NCBI GenBank assembly: GCA_023423045.1
Contig: JAFAGA010000023.1
Location: forward strand, 1-64,000
Origin: Bacillota bacterium
Lineage (GTDB): Bacteria; Bacillota; Clostridia; Lachnospirales; Lachnospiraceae
Direction: 5' to 3'
DNA length: 64,000 bases
The notes beneath the pieces are model-generated. The model was given only the letters and a program-made list of their open reading frames with translations, ran no database searches and was not told the DNA's origin. The translations under genes were made by a program, and so were the position numbers. Shown here in pieces: positions 1 through 7,658 of this stretch; position 1 is the stretch's first letter, and each line of letters begins with the position of its first letter.

Positions 1-676
1 GATAAGCAGGAACTCCCGGCGGTATTATATAAAACTCCCTCAATGCCTGCTTCATGGGTTTGAGCTTTACTACAACCAACTCTGAATCCGGAACGACTCC
101 GCTGAAATTGTTCGCATTATCTTCGGAACCTGCCGCGATTCCGGCTAACATTGTTCCATGTCCGATCTCATCCGTACTTGGGACAATTTCAAGAGGATTC
201 GGGCTGTTTAATGCCTCGTTAATATCAGCCGCAAGATATTCTGTTCCATATCCGTAGCCGGCCGGGTATCCGTCACTCTCTATCGTCTGGTCCCAAATAG
301 CCGCAATTTTCGTCGTTCCGTCACTTTGCCGGAACGCCGGATTGGTATAATCAATTCCGGTATCAATAATTCCTATCAGTACCCCCTGCCCTCGAAGATT
401 AAACACCGGAACACGGCGCAGTCTTATAATTCCCGAAACCTCCAAGCTGATTTGGCTGGTTAGCCCGAATGCGAACGGTATGGAGGAATAGCTAAACTGG
501 CTTATTGTCTGGAATGAAAGCTGGGATACCGGAAGATATACTATGGCAAACCAATCATTCATAATCTGTATCGTCGCATCCGGAAACTGCTCCAGCAGCC
601 TTGGATTCAGGTCGAGCTCCACAATCAGATCCGTATATTCCTCACTGGTTATCCTTCCCCTCTCTTCCTTCGTCAC
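1..676 (-). CDS. CspABC-like S8 family serine peptidase (partial, C-terminus outside window)
   Basis: N-terminal 225 residues of a subtilisin-family protease; the gene runs off the left edge. The start is a GTG at 676, preceded by AAGGAGGTGGGATAAGGA. Visible motifs are the catalytic Asp in GIIDTGIDY and the catalytic His in DEIGHGTMLAGIAAG; the Ser region is outside. It is a close paralogue of the gene directly upstream (694-2397): the two share the N-terminal prodomain-like segment, the LRGQGVLIG block and IWDQT. Only 17 bases separate them, so they are probably co-transcribed, upstream copy first. Clostridial Csp proteases activate the spore cortex hydrolase SleC during germination; assigning that role here is inference, because Lachnospiraceae carry several such paralogues whose substrates are not established. 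Confidence 0.88.
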   Translation of the reverse strand, partial: MTKEERGRITSEEYTDLIVELDLNPRLLEQFPDATIQIMNDWFAIVYLPVSQLSFQTISQFSYSSIPFAFGLTSQISLEVSGIIRLRRVPVFNLRGQGVLIGIIDTGIDYTNPAFRQSDGTTKIAAIWDQTIESDGYPAGYGYGTEYLAADINEALNSPNPLEIVPSTDEIGHGTMLAGIAAGSEDNANNFSGVVPDSELVVVKLKPMKQALREFYIIPPGVPAY

Positions 677-693
677 TCCTTATCCCACCTCCT

Positions 694-2397
694 TCACATA
701 CCCACAATCCGCAAAGAATCAAATATATTATATACATCCAGAATACCATACCCCCAATCCCTGTTGGGATATTGGATATCAAGCTCTCTGCGCGCCCCCC
801 TGATCATGAATACCTTCATATCCAGGGTGTTAAGATAGGGCTGATTATTCCGCACAATAGCCCATTCCAGCAGCATGGCGGCTACTCCCGCAGTGTGGGC
901 GGCACTGGCACTGGTGCCGCTCACTTCCGTGAAGCCCTGATCCAATGTCGGCGACACAATGCCGACTCCCGGTGCGGCGATTTCCGGCTTGATAACTCCA
1001 GTCCTGGTAAAACCTCTGCTGGCATTCAGATAGAGGCTGTCATCCTCCGTATTGTATGCGGTAACAGTAATCGGAACGACGGAATTGCCCAGGGTCAGGA
1101 TTGTAGTATAGGGATCCGATCGGATGAAATAGGTGTTCTCCGAGATAAACCCCTGCATTGGCAGCCAAGCATGGAAGCCCCTTGCCAGAGCTCCCCTCCC
1201 ATATACATTAAAGCGCCATATTCCTGAACTGGGATTACTGAACCGAACCAGGATCAGCTGATCCCCGCTTTGGGATTCTATAACCTGGTAATCCACCTGA
1301 ATCTGCGTCTGCTCAAAGATAAAGGTTATATCCCTGTTTTCATCCAGCCTTGGTATGATCTGAGGTACATATTCGCCGGAAGGTGTTTGTATGTCAATAG
1401 AAAATACACCCGGAGAATCCCCCCAGATTTCCATGGAGAAGCCCGGCTCATTCTCACCGACAAAGAGCTCCATCGTATTAAGCCCGGTAGTTGGATCAAT
1501 TGTCCCATAATAATGCCTCCTGGCATTGCCTTCATTTCCTGCCGCAACAAGAAATCCGTATCCGGTCCTCTCTGCCTGCAGGGATACATAGCTGCTCAGC
1601 GTTCCCCTTCCGTCATGCGCTCCCTGGGAGGTACCCACGGCAAAGCACATTGCCATGGGGCGGTTTAGACTGGTTGCTACGTTCATCAGATAATCAACCG
1701 CGAACATAATATCATTTTCCTGATAGCAGGGTACGTCGCTGGGAACCCGAAAGAAATTACGCATATATTGCTTTGCCTGCTTTAATTTTACTACAACCAG
1801 TTCGGCATCCGGAGCAACGCCGTAAAAACCACTCTCAGGAACCTCATTGCCCGCCGCGATGCCTGCAACCATGGTCCCATGCCCGATTTCATCCGTTGTC
1901 GGAACAATTTCAAGGGGGGTCGTGCTTTGCAGGGCCTGGTTGATCTGCTCCCGGGTATATTCTGTTCCATAGAAGATCCCTTCCGGAAAGTTATCGCTTA
2001 CAATTGTCTGATCCCATATGGATACAATTTTCGTCGTATTATCAGCTCTGCGAAAGATAGGGTTTAGATAATCAATCCCTGAATCCAGCACCCCAATCAG
2101 AACCCCTTGCCCCCTCAGATTAAAGTTGGGAATATTGCGGATCCGGACGATCCCGGAAGCTTCCAGACTGGCCTGGCTGATAAGTCCGAATAAGGAGGGC
2201 ATCACTGAGTATCCCAGCCTCATGATGGTTGTATTGGTAATCTGGCTCACCGGCACATGCACTACGGCGTTAAAATAGTTTATTATCTGGATCGTTGCAT
2301 CTCCAAATGCATCTAATATATTCATATCCCCACTGTAGGTGATTAACAGGTCCGCATAATCCTCGCTTATTATTCTCTCCCGTTCCTGCTCTGTCAT
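694..2397 (-). CDS. CspABC-like S8 family serine peptidase
   Basis: Complete subtilase of 567 residues. The start chosen is the ATG at 2397 behind GGGAGGAGAAC; it gives an N-terminus (MTEQERERIISEDYADL) that aligns with the paralogue at 1-676, whereas a longer frame reaching 2529 runs through a repeat element. The catalytic triad is intact: Asp about 105 in GVLDSGIDY, His about 173 in IGHGTMVAG, Ser about 496 in SGTSASAAHTAG, plus the oxyanion Asn in AAGNEGN. There is no obvious signal peptide. Length and the large insert between His and Ser match the Csp germination protease family of clostridia (CspA/B/C). A role in spore germination is plausible but is inferred from family only. First gene of a two-gene tandem transcribed leftwards. 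Confidence 0.9.
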   Translation of the reverse strand: MTEQERERIISEDYADLLITYSGDMNILDAFGDATIQIINYFNAVVHVPVSQITNTTIMRLGYSVMPSLFGLISQASLEASGIVRIRNIPNFNLRGQGVLIGVLDSGIDYLNPIFRRADNTTKIVSIWDQTIVSDNFPEGIFYGTEYTREQINQALQSTTPLEIVPTTDEIGHGTMVAGIAAGNEVPESGFYGVAPDAELVVVKLKQAKQYMRNFFRVPSDVPCYQENDIMFAVDYLMNVATSLNRPMAMCFAVGTSQGAHDGRGTLSSYVSLQAERTGYGFLVAAGNEGNARRHYYGTIDPTTGLNTMELFVGENEPGFSMEIWGDSPGVFSIDIQTPSGEYVPQIIPRLDENRDITFIFEQTQIQVDYQVIESQSGDQLILVRFSNPSSGIWRFNVYGRGALARGFHAWLPMQGFISENTYFIRSDPYTTILTLGNSVVPITVTAYNTEDDSLYLNASRGFTRTGVIKPEIAAPGVGIVSPTLDQGFTEVSGTSASAAHTAGVAAMLLEWAIVRNNQPYLNTLDMKVFMIRGARRELDIQYPNRDWGYGILDVYNIFDSLRIVGM

Positions 2398-2490
2398 GTT
2401 CTCCTCCCAGCCATAATAGAAAGATTTAATAATAATATATGAAGCCCCCCTGTAATATTTCACTTTTATCATATCATGATCAAAAATCGT

Positions 2491-2557
2491 GTTCATGATC
2501 TCCAACTCCGATCGCATGCTTACGGGCAAGCTCGCATCATGTTCACTACGCTTTCAT
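2491..2557. repeat. 67-bp dispersed repeat, copy 1
   Basis: This segment matches 18323-18389 at 61 of 67 positions, and all six differences are transitions. It sits between the csp tandem and the rplT operon and contains short inverted repeats (for example ACGGG-CAAG-CTCGC, and ATGAT/ATCAT near the ends). No coding sense was found. It behaves like a REP or small palindromic intergenic repeat. Confidence 0.75.
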
Positions 2558-2592
2558 AGATAGCATAAGTGCAAGTGCTTATAATCTGACCT

Positions 2593-2624
2593 ATAAAACA
2601 ATAAAGAGTCCGCTTGAGGACTCT
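2593..2624 (-). terminator. Rho-independent terminator
   Basis: On the minus strand a 7-bp stem AGAGTCC/GGACTCT with a 6-base loop is followed by TTATTGTTTT. It is the second terminator-like structure downstream of rplT and insulates the ribosomal protein operon from the csp genes. The rest of 2398-2824 holds the 67-bp repeat, this terminator, the one at 2718-2783 and no credible gene. Confidence 0.75.
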
Positions 2625-2686
2625 CGCGCTGCCGTGCCGTTGTCTTCCGGCAGCATCTCTGCGCGGCATGTGCATCCTGAGGAACA

Positions 2687-2724
2687 TTTTTAACGTATAG
2701 CACAACTTTCCTACACGTTAAAAA
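2687..2724. other. 14-bp hairpin overlapping the rplT terminator U-tract
   Basis: TTTTTAACGTATAG (2687-2700) pairs with CTACACGTTAAAAA (2711-2724) with one G-U pair and a 10-base loop. In the minus-strand transcript its first arm is the U-run of the terminator at 2718-2783, so the two structures cannot fully coexist. It may simply be a second terminator or an mRNA end-stabilising hairpin. Confidence 0.5.
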
Positions 2725-2783
2725 ACTTCCCCTGCATGGGAAAGAAAGAAGCCGCTGTTCTTTCATCCCTATGTGGGGGAAGT
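2718..2783 (-). terminator. Terminator of infC-rpmI-rplT operon
   Basis: On the minus strand ACTTCCCC pairs with GGGGAAGT, enclosing an inner GAAAGAA/TTCTTTC helix, and is followed directly by TTTTTAACG. It begins 42 bases after the rplT stop codon. Confidence 0.75.
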
Positions 2784-2824
2784 ATATATTACGCTGTTCC
2801 CAAACGGTGCAGCGCCGATATGAT

Positions 2825-3181
2825 TTATGCCAACTTGGACTTTGCAACCTCAGCAACAGCCTTAAAGCCTTCTGCATCATTGATTGCCATTTCTGCAAGC
2901 ATCTTTCTGTTGATATCAACATTAGCTACCTTTAAGCCATGCATTAACCTGCTGTAAGACAAGCCGTTCATTCTGGCAGCCGCATTAATTCTGGCAATCC
3001 ATAACTGTCTGAACTGTCTCTTTCTCTCTTTTCTGCCCGCAAAGGAAGAGGTCAACGCTCTCATCACCGATTGCTTCGCTACTCTATACTGTTTGGATCT
3101 GGCACCTCTGTAACCCTTAGCCAGCTTTAATACTTTACTATGTCTTTTCTTTGCGTTCAATCCGCCTTTAATTCTTGCCAT
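2825..3181 (-). CDS. rplT: 50S ribosomal protein L20
   Basis: Complete 118-residue L20, usual family length. It starts MARIKGGLNAKKRHSKVLKL, with the highly basic N-terminal extension that threads into 23S rRNA, and has the conserved LWIARINAAARMNGLSYS region. RBS AAGGAGGAATAGAAC precedes the ATG. Last gene of the infC-rpmI-rplT operon. In low-GC Gram-positives L20 is the autoregulator of this operon, binding the infC leader and promoting termination there; the leader at 4105-4290 has a fitting attenuator. Confidence 0.98.
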   Translation of the reverse strand: MARIKGGLNAKKRHSKVLKLAKGYRGARSKQYRVAKQSVMRALTSSFAGRKERKRQFRQLWIARINAAARMNGLSYSRLMHGLKVANVDINRKMLAEMAINDAEGFKAVAEVAKSKLA

Positions 3182-3207
3182 GTTCTATTCCTCCTTATCA
3201 CCAATCT

Positions 3208-3405
3208 CTACAGATATGGTAAGATTTTCTTCATGTTTTTGATATTAGTTGAATCCGTCATAGCTGCTTTTCTGAGATTTCTTTTTCTTTTAGCGGATTT
3301 TTTCGTTAAGATATGACTTTTATAAGCCTTCATTCTCTTTAATTTTCCGGTTCCTGTGATTGAGAAGCGCTTTGCTGCTGCTTTGCTTGATTTTAACTTG
3401 GGCAT
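3208..3405 (-). CDS. rpmI: 50S ribosomal protein L35
   Basis: Complete 65-residue L35 (MPKLKSSKAAAKRFSITGTG...), basic, with the typical RNLRKAAMTDSTN segment near the C-terminus. RBS AAGGAGGAAATACC sits before the ATG. It lies between infC and rplT, 26 bases upstream of the rplT start, in the universal Firmicutes order, and is co-transcribed with both. Confidence 0.98.
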   Translation of the reverse strand: MPKLKSSKAAAKRFSITGTGKLKRMKAYKSHILTKKSAKRKRNLRKAAMTDSTNIKNMKKILPYL

Positions 3406-3491
3406 GGTATTTCCTCCTTAAATAATTAATACAGCAACAGGATGCAGCAATAAACGCCGCCCTGTTCAAACTGCTGTTTAAATTTAGTATT

Positions 3492-3998
3492 TTAACGTTT
3501 TTCTGTTAAGAACATAATCATATTTCTTCCTTCGAGCTTTGCATGTTTTTCAATAACAGCTATATCCTGAACCTTTTCAAAGAAAGTATCCAGAATCTTC
3601 TTGGAGGATGACGTATGGGCCATTTCACGACCGCGGAAACGCAGTGCGACCTTTACCTTATCACCGTGAGTAAGAAATTTACGTGCCTGGCCTGCCTTAG
3701 TATTTAAGTCGTTATCATCAATGTTCGGTGATAAGCGGATCTCTTTCACTTCGGTAACCTTTTGCTTTTTCCTGGCCTCTTTTTCTTTTCTGGCCAGCTC
3801 ATATCTGTATTTGCCGTAATCAATAATCTTACAAACAGGCGGCTTTGCTGTCGGAGCAATTTTGACAAGGTCAAGATTTGCATCCCTGGCAAGCTTCATC
3901 GCATCTTTAGAAGCCATAATCCCTAACTGTTCCCCGTTCTCACCAATCAGCCGAATTTCTTTATCCCTGATCTGTTCATTAATCATTAAATCGCTAAT
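3492..3998 (-). CDS. infC: Translation initiation factor IF-3, ATT start codon
   Basis: 168-residue IF-3 with the N-terminal domain (INEQIRDKEIRLIGENGEQLG), the lysine-rich linker and the C-terminal domain (LRFRGREMAH). It discriminates the initiator codon and keeps the 30S subunit free. Start choice: the only strong Shine-Dalgarno is GGAGG at 4009-4013 (minus strand), 9 bases before an ATT at 3998. The next ATG lies 21 bases from the SD, and the upstream TTG at 4028 precedes the SD. An AUU-type start is the classic infC autoregulatory device, since IF-3 rejects initiation at non-canonical codons. Gene prediction restricted to ATG/GTG/TTG would give a wrong start. The operon leader adds L20-dependent control. 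Confidence 0.93.
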   Translation of the reverse strand: MSDLMINEQIRDKEIRLIGENGEQLGIMASKDAMKLARDANLDLVKIAPTAKPPVCKIIDYGKYRYELARKEKEARKKQKVTEVKEIRLSPNIDDNDLNTKAGQARKFLTHGDKVKVALRFRGREMAHTSSSKKILDTFFEKVQDIAVIEKHAKLEGRNMIMFLTEKR

Positions 3999-4104
3999 AG
4001 TACTACACCTCCATAGGTTATAAGTCAACTGTTACATGGTTTCTATTGCTTTCATTGTTTCATATGCGTGAGCCTATTTATTACAAATCCGAAAGTTCTC
4101 GGAG

Positions 4105-4137
4105 AAATAAAAAGGGGTGGATAAAGAATATCCACCC
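4105..4137 (-). terminator. Leader attenuator of infC operon
   Basis: A perfect 9-bp stem GGGTGGATA/TATCCACCC with a 5-base loop is followed on the minus strand by CTTTTTATTT, about 107 bases before the infC start. Its place inside the 5' untranslated leader rather than after a gene marks it as an attenuator. Confidence 0.8.
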
Positions 4138-4290
4138 AAATGCACAATCACATAATGATCTTCTTAACAAGATCCATTAAAATCTTATTTGCATTAACCC
4201 GTTCACAGTAAATCTCTTTACGCTATGGGTGAGAGATGGATTCTCTTCTTTGTACCTTGTTGATACTGTCACGCAGTATTCACAGCTTAT
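4138..4290 (-). ncRNA. Candidate L20-leader RNA upstream of infC
   Basis: About 150 bases of untranslated leader lie between the promoter at 4293-4322 and the attenuator. Position, length and the downstream terminator match the L20 leader class of Firmicutes infC operons, in which L20 binding favours the terminator. I did not fold it or match the consensus, so the class assignment rests on context. Confidence 0.6.
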
Positions 4291-4292
4291 AT

Positions 4293-4322
4293 AATATAAC
4301 ACACCTACCAAGCTGTTGTCAA
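4293..4322 (-). promoter_or_regulatory. infC operon promoter
   Basis: Perfect -35 TTGACA (4317-4322) and -10 TATATT (4293-4298) on the minus strand, spacer 18. It gives a leader of nearly 300 bases ahead of infC. Confidence 0.8.
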
Positions 4323-4359
4323 CTGGTTTTCTTGTATTATTAAAAATATATGTTGCAAA

Positions 4360-4986
4360 TCAGCCCACCTGCAGTCCGGATTTCTTGACGAAAATCTCAA
4401 TCGCTTTTGATACCGAGGTTCCTACCACAAAGCAGATCAAGGCTTCCAGCAGCCCGTTCAGACCCACAAACAGGATTACAAAATGGAACGCATTCGTGGC
4501 ACCCGTAGCTGTAACAAAATCCTGGATATACTCGGTATTAAAAAATATAGCGATCAAAGCAGTCATGAAGAATAGTGTATTCAGCAGCGGCCCTGCCAAA
4601 TTCGCTGCCGCATGGGAGAATACATTGGGTTTATCCACTTTCTTCATACCCTTGTAAACCAGCCCTGCCAGCCATCCCATCAATATCCGCGGCACCAGGC
4701 ACAGCACCAAGGTTCCGACAAAGCTGATACTGAGTAATGCCGTTCCAAAAGGGCTCATGCCAAAGCATTGGATAAAACTGGTTAACCCAAATACTCCGCC
4801 AAGGATCGCTCCTGCCCCGGGTCCAAGAATAACCGCCCCAACAGTAACCGGGATCACCAGCAGGGTTATCTCCAGCCCCGGAGTACGGATATAGCCCAGA
4901 GGGGTGAAGGTCATCAGCAGGATAATTGCCGCAAAGAGTGCAAGCTGCACCATTTTTAAAGTCTTTTTGTTTGTAATTGTTTTCAT
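4360..4986 (-). CDS. ECF transporter S component (substrate unknown)
   Basis: 208-residue, strongly hydrophobic protein with about six membrane segments and the alanine-rich first helix (KMVQLALFAAIILLMTF) typical of ECF-type vitamin transporter S components. The GxExTLLVIPVTVGAVILGPGAGAILGGVFGLTSFIQ block is characteristic of this family in Lachnospiraceae. The S component binds the vitamin and is energised by a shared EcfA-EcfA'-EcfT module, which is not in this window. Start: ATG at 4986 behind GGAGGAAAAT. The substrate cannot be told from sequence by eye; pantothenate is one possibility for this group. A single-gene unit preceded by a structured region (see 5258-5350). Confidence 0.8.
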   Translation of the reverse strand: MKTITNKKTLKMVQLALFAAIILLMTFTPLGYIRTPGLEITLLVIPVTVGAVILGPGAGAILGGVFGLTSFIQCFGMSPFGTALLSISFVGTLVLCLVPRILMGWLAGLVYKGMKKVDKPNVFSHAAANLAGPLLNTLFFMTALIAIFFNTEYIQDFVTATGATNAFHFVILFVGLNGLLEALICFVVGTSVSKAIEIFVKKSGLQVG

Positions 4987-5257
4987 ATTTTCCTCCAATC
5001 TGATTGTTCCAATCTAACTATAGTATTGGTCAATTTGCGATTGAATAATTTCATTGACCGATATATGCCTCCGGCCAATAAATAAGCACCGTATGACAAA
5101 TCCAGAATCCTCCGGCTTTGTAAAACGGCGCTGACTTTTTCGTATATTAATTCATGTGAACCGTATTTGTTCACAACACTTCGAATTTAACCACGTTCCA
5201 GTTCCTGCCGTAATGCTTACCAATGGTCAAGACTATCAATCGGTTAAAGAATCTTCT

Positions 5258-5350
5258 GAGGCTCTGATCTGCCTTAGTCTGCTCCTATCGTCCCATACTA
5301 TGGGTACAACGGATCTCGCCAAGGTTAATCTGCTGCCTTTCACAAGCCTC
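5258..5350 (-). ncRNA. Candidate structured RNA, 6S-like long hairpin
   Basis: In the 443-base gap between the chemoreceptor and the ECF gene, nested complementary segments line up as one long interrupted hairpin. They are GAGGCT/AGCCTC at the base (5258-5263 with 5345-5350), CCTT/AAGG (5272-5275 with 5321-5324), TCC/GGA (5283-5285 with 5311-5313) and a 6-bp CCCATA/TATGGG tip (5292-5297 with 5299-5304), with large internal loops between. That outline resembles 6S RNA. An AT-rich -10-like TATAATATAAT lies just upstream near 5385-5400 on the minus strand. No riboswitch consensus known to me fits. Low certainty. Confidence 0.35.
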
Positions 5351-5429
5351 GGCAGCACCAAAGAAAACTCTTATTATTCAATTGTAATATTATATTATAT
5401 GATCCCTGATAAAAATGCAAGAAAAAAAG

Positions 5430-7553
5430 TTATTCCACTTTAAACGCTCTTACCGATTCCATCATATGAGAAGCATCATTGTTAAGCTGTTTTACAACCT
5501 CATTCAATTTGTTGACTTCTTCCAGCTGTTTCTCTGCAGTGGAGTTAAGCTGCTCCGTTGCGGCAGCGGTTTCCTCCGCCGTTGCGGATATGCTTTCGAT
5601 GGCCCTCAGGGTATCTTCCTTCGCATGTTCGATCCCTTCCACTCCCACTGCAATCTGATTGAGATTGGATGTCAAATCTTCCACATGCAGGTTGATATCC
5701 GTAAATACCGAAACCGTGCGGTTCAACGCCTCCTCCTGGGATAACACTATATTCTGTGCGTGCTCTGCAGATGCTACGGTCTTTCTTGTCTGGTCTTCGA
5801 TCCGGGCAATAATCTTTCCAATTTCATTGGAAGCTTTCAAGGACTGGTCCGCCAGCGTCCGGATCTCTTCTGCCACGACAGAAAAACCCCTGCCGTGCTG
5901 CCCGGCTCTTGCTGCTTCTATGGAGGCATTCAGTGAGAGCAGATTCGTCTGCTCCGCAATCTCATTAATGGTATTGATAATCCCTGCAATTGCCGCAGAT
6001 TCCTGTTTGAGTCTCCCTATATCCTGTATTACCACATTAGTTACCTCTGTCGTATCCTTTGCTTTCATACTGAGATCATCCACAATTTTAATGCCTCCGC
6101 CGACGATGGTCTTCGTATTATTGGCAATCTGCTCAATATTATGGGTTCCGGTATACAGTTCATTGATTTTCTCCGCCAGATCTCCCATCTGGTGCAAGCA
6201 GCTTTCTGAGTCTACTGCCTGCTGGGTTATTCCGGCTTCAATATCGCTTACTGCCTCCGATATATGCTTCGTGGCATTGACTATAATATCCGAGCTTTTC
6301 TCCACGATGGCGGCAGAATCTGCTACGGTATTTCCGGTGCCGGCCATTTTCTTAATCAGCTTCCTCATACCCTCCAGCACATCGTTGATGCTCTTTCCAA
6401 GGGTATGGAATTCATCCTTCCTTCTGACTTTAGTATAACCGGTCAGATCTCCGGTTTCAGCCTTTTGCAGCACATGATTGACTTTGTGGATTGTATGGCT
6501 GAAGCCGGAAGCGAGAATCGTTCCCAGGGCAATTGCTATCACACTTGCAACGGCTACCATGATGGCCGTAATCAGCTTGACCCCATCTGCCTCCTCGACA
6601 ATAACACTCTTGGGAATCAAAGCGCACAATAAGCTATTGCAGGATTCCAGCTTTGAATATACAAACAGGTATTCCTGATTATTAAGCTTTACATATTTAT
6701 AGTCTTCCTTGGAACCGGCTGAATCTATCGCTTCCGTATAATAGCTTTGGCCGGTGAATGCAAAGTCCCCGGCAACTTCGCCGGATACGATCTCCCTGCC
6801 GTCCCCCGTAATAAAGGCCGTGATGCTGCCTTCCGGAAATCCGCTTTCAACAAGAGTTTCCCGTACATAATCATAATCCACATCCAGAACAATACAACCG
6901 ATGGGCTTTTTGGCGGCACTGTAGAGATAGCGCATATAGCTGATTGCGTAAACGCTGTCCGCAGTCACCGACTGCTGGTCAAGATATGGGTGCCTGCCAA
7001 TCCATAGCTCTCCCTTGTTACTGGAATTAAGGAGCTCACCCTCACCGCCGGCAACAAAATCATCATATACCAATCTTGAACTGAGGGTGCCATTTCCGGA
7101 AATTCCGGTACCGTAATTGGATAGAATATAAATATTCGCAATATATTCCTCTGACAGGATATTCGTGGTTATGGTAGACTGTACCTCACGAAAACGGCTC
7201 ATTTCGGCCATATTGTCTTTTTTATACTTTCCCGAGTAATAGCTCTGAAGCACGTCATCCGAATTCAGAATCTCGGCCTTTGAGGACACGATATCAAAGC
7301 CAAAATCCAGATATTTTGAAATATTCGCCATATTTGACACCGTTGAGCTCTCATAGCTGTCGATCAATCCCTTTGAAGATTTCAAATAGGACAAAATGCC
7401 AAGAACAACAATCAAGGCTACCGGCACTAAAAATGCCAGAATCAGCTTGGCCCGGATGCTGTTTATCCTTTGAAATATCTTCTTCACCGGATATTTTTTC
7501 TGTTTCTCTTTCCTGTTGCTGCTATCCCTTGCAAGTTTCTTCCCCAATTTCAT
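5430..7553 (-). CDS. Methyl-accepting chemotaxis protein
   Basis: 707-residue transducer. It has a basic N-terminus, a first membrane helix at about 35-57 (AKLILAFLVPVALIVVLGIL), a roughly 265-residue extracellular region of the Cache type, a second helix at about 327-349, a HAMP domain to about 400, and a cytoplasmic signalling domain. That domain contains the conserved hairpin tip (NEIAEQTNLLSLNASIEAARAG...GRGFSVVAEEIRTLADQS). It senses an extracellular ligand and controls CheA; the ligand is unknown. It is directly downstream of iolA, so an inositol-related signal is conceivable, but two hairpins separate them and no shared regulation is proven. The RBS is weak (ACGGGAAA). Confidence 0.95.
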   Translation of the reverse strand: MKLGKKLARDSSNRKEKQKKYPVKKIFQRINSIRAKLILAFLVPVALIVVLGILSYLKSSKGLIDSYESSTVSNMANISKYLDFGFDIVSSKAEILNSDDVLQSYYSGKYKKDNMAEMSRFREVQSTITTNILSEEYIANIYILSNYGTGISGNGTLSSRLVYDDFVAGGEGELLNSSNKGELWIGRHPYLDQQSVTADSVYAISYMRYLYSAAKKPIGCIVLDVDYDYVRETLVESGFPEGSITAFITGDGREIVSGEVAGDFAFTGQSYYTEAIDSAGSKEDYKYVKLNNQEYLFVYSKLESCNSLLCALIPKSVIVEEADGVKLITAIMVAVASVIAIALGTILASGFSHTIHKVNHVLQKAETGDLTGYTKVRRKDEFHTLGKSINDVLEGMRKLIKKMAGTGNTVADSAAIVEKSSDIIVNATKHISEAVSDIEAGITQQAVDSESCLHQMGDLAEKINELYTGTHNIEQIANNTKTIVGGGIKIVDDLSMKAKDTTEVTNVVIQDIGRLKQESAAIAGIINTINEIAEQTNLLSLNASIEAARAGQHGRGFSVVAEEIRTLADQSLKASNEIGKIIARIEDQTRKTVASAEHAQNIVLSQEEALNRTVSVFTDINLHVEDLTSNLNQIAVGVEGIEHAKEDTLRAIESISATAEETAAATEQLNSTAEKQLEEVNKLNEVVKQLNNDASHMMESVRAFKVE

Positions 7554-7566
7554 TTTCCCGTACCTG

Positions 7567-7658
7567 TACAGCCGGTATCCCTCCCCGGCTGTACTCCCTT
7601 TCTCTTATGCAGTTTAAATGCTGCAATTTGACCATGAGGTCAAACTGTGACATTTAAA
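7567..7658. other. Two hairpins between iolA and the chemoreceptor gene
   Basis: A nested hairpin (TTTAAATG/CATTTAAA outside, TTTGACC/GGTCAAA inside, 7613-7658) overlaps the iolA stop codon. A 9-bp hairpin TACAGCCGG/CCGGCTGTA follows (7567-7593). Neither has a clear U-run on the minus strand. They probably mark the end of the iol operon or act as weak attenuators before the chemoreceptor. Confidence 0.5.

Noticed and set aside
2398..2480. Sporulation sigma-G promoter before the csp genes
   Set aside because: A CATATATTA -10-like stretch exists, but the candidate -35 is at the wrong spacing (about 14 bases).
2398..2529. Longer N-terminus for the second Csp-like protease
   Set aside because: The extension reads through the 67-bp repeat, has no RBS, and is absent from the paralogue; the ATG at 2397 has a proper SD.
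4987..5429. TPP, FMN, cobalamin or other known vitamin riboswitch before the ECF gene
   Set aside because: None of the hallmark conserved segments of those riboswitches that I know is present.
5659..6438. 259-codon open frame opposite the chemoreceptor
   Set aside because: Shadow of the conserved signalling domain on the other strand; no RBS, no recognisable motifs.
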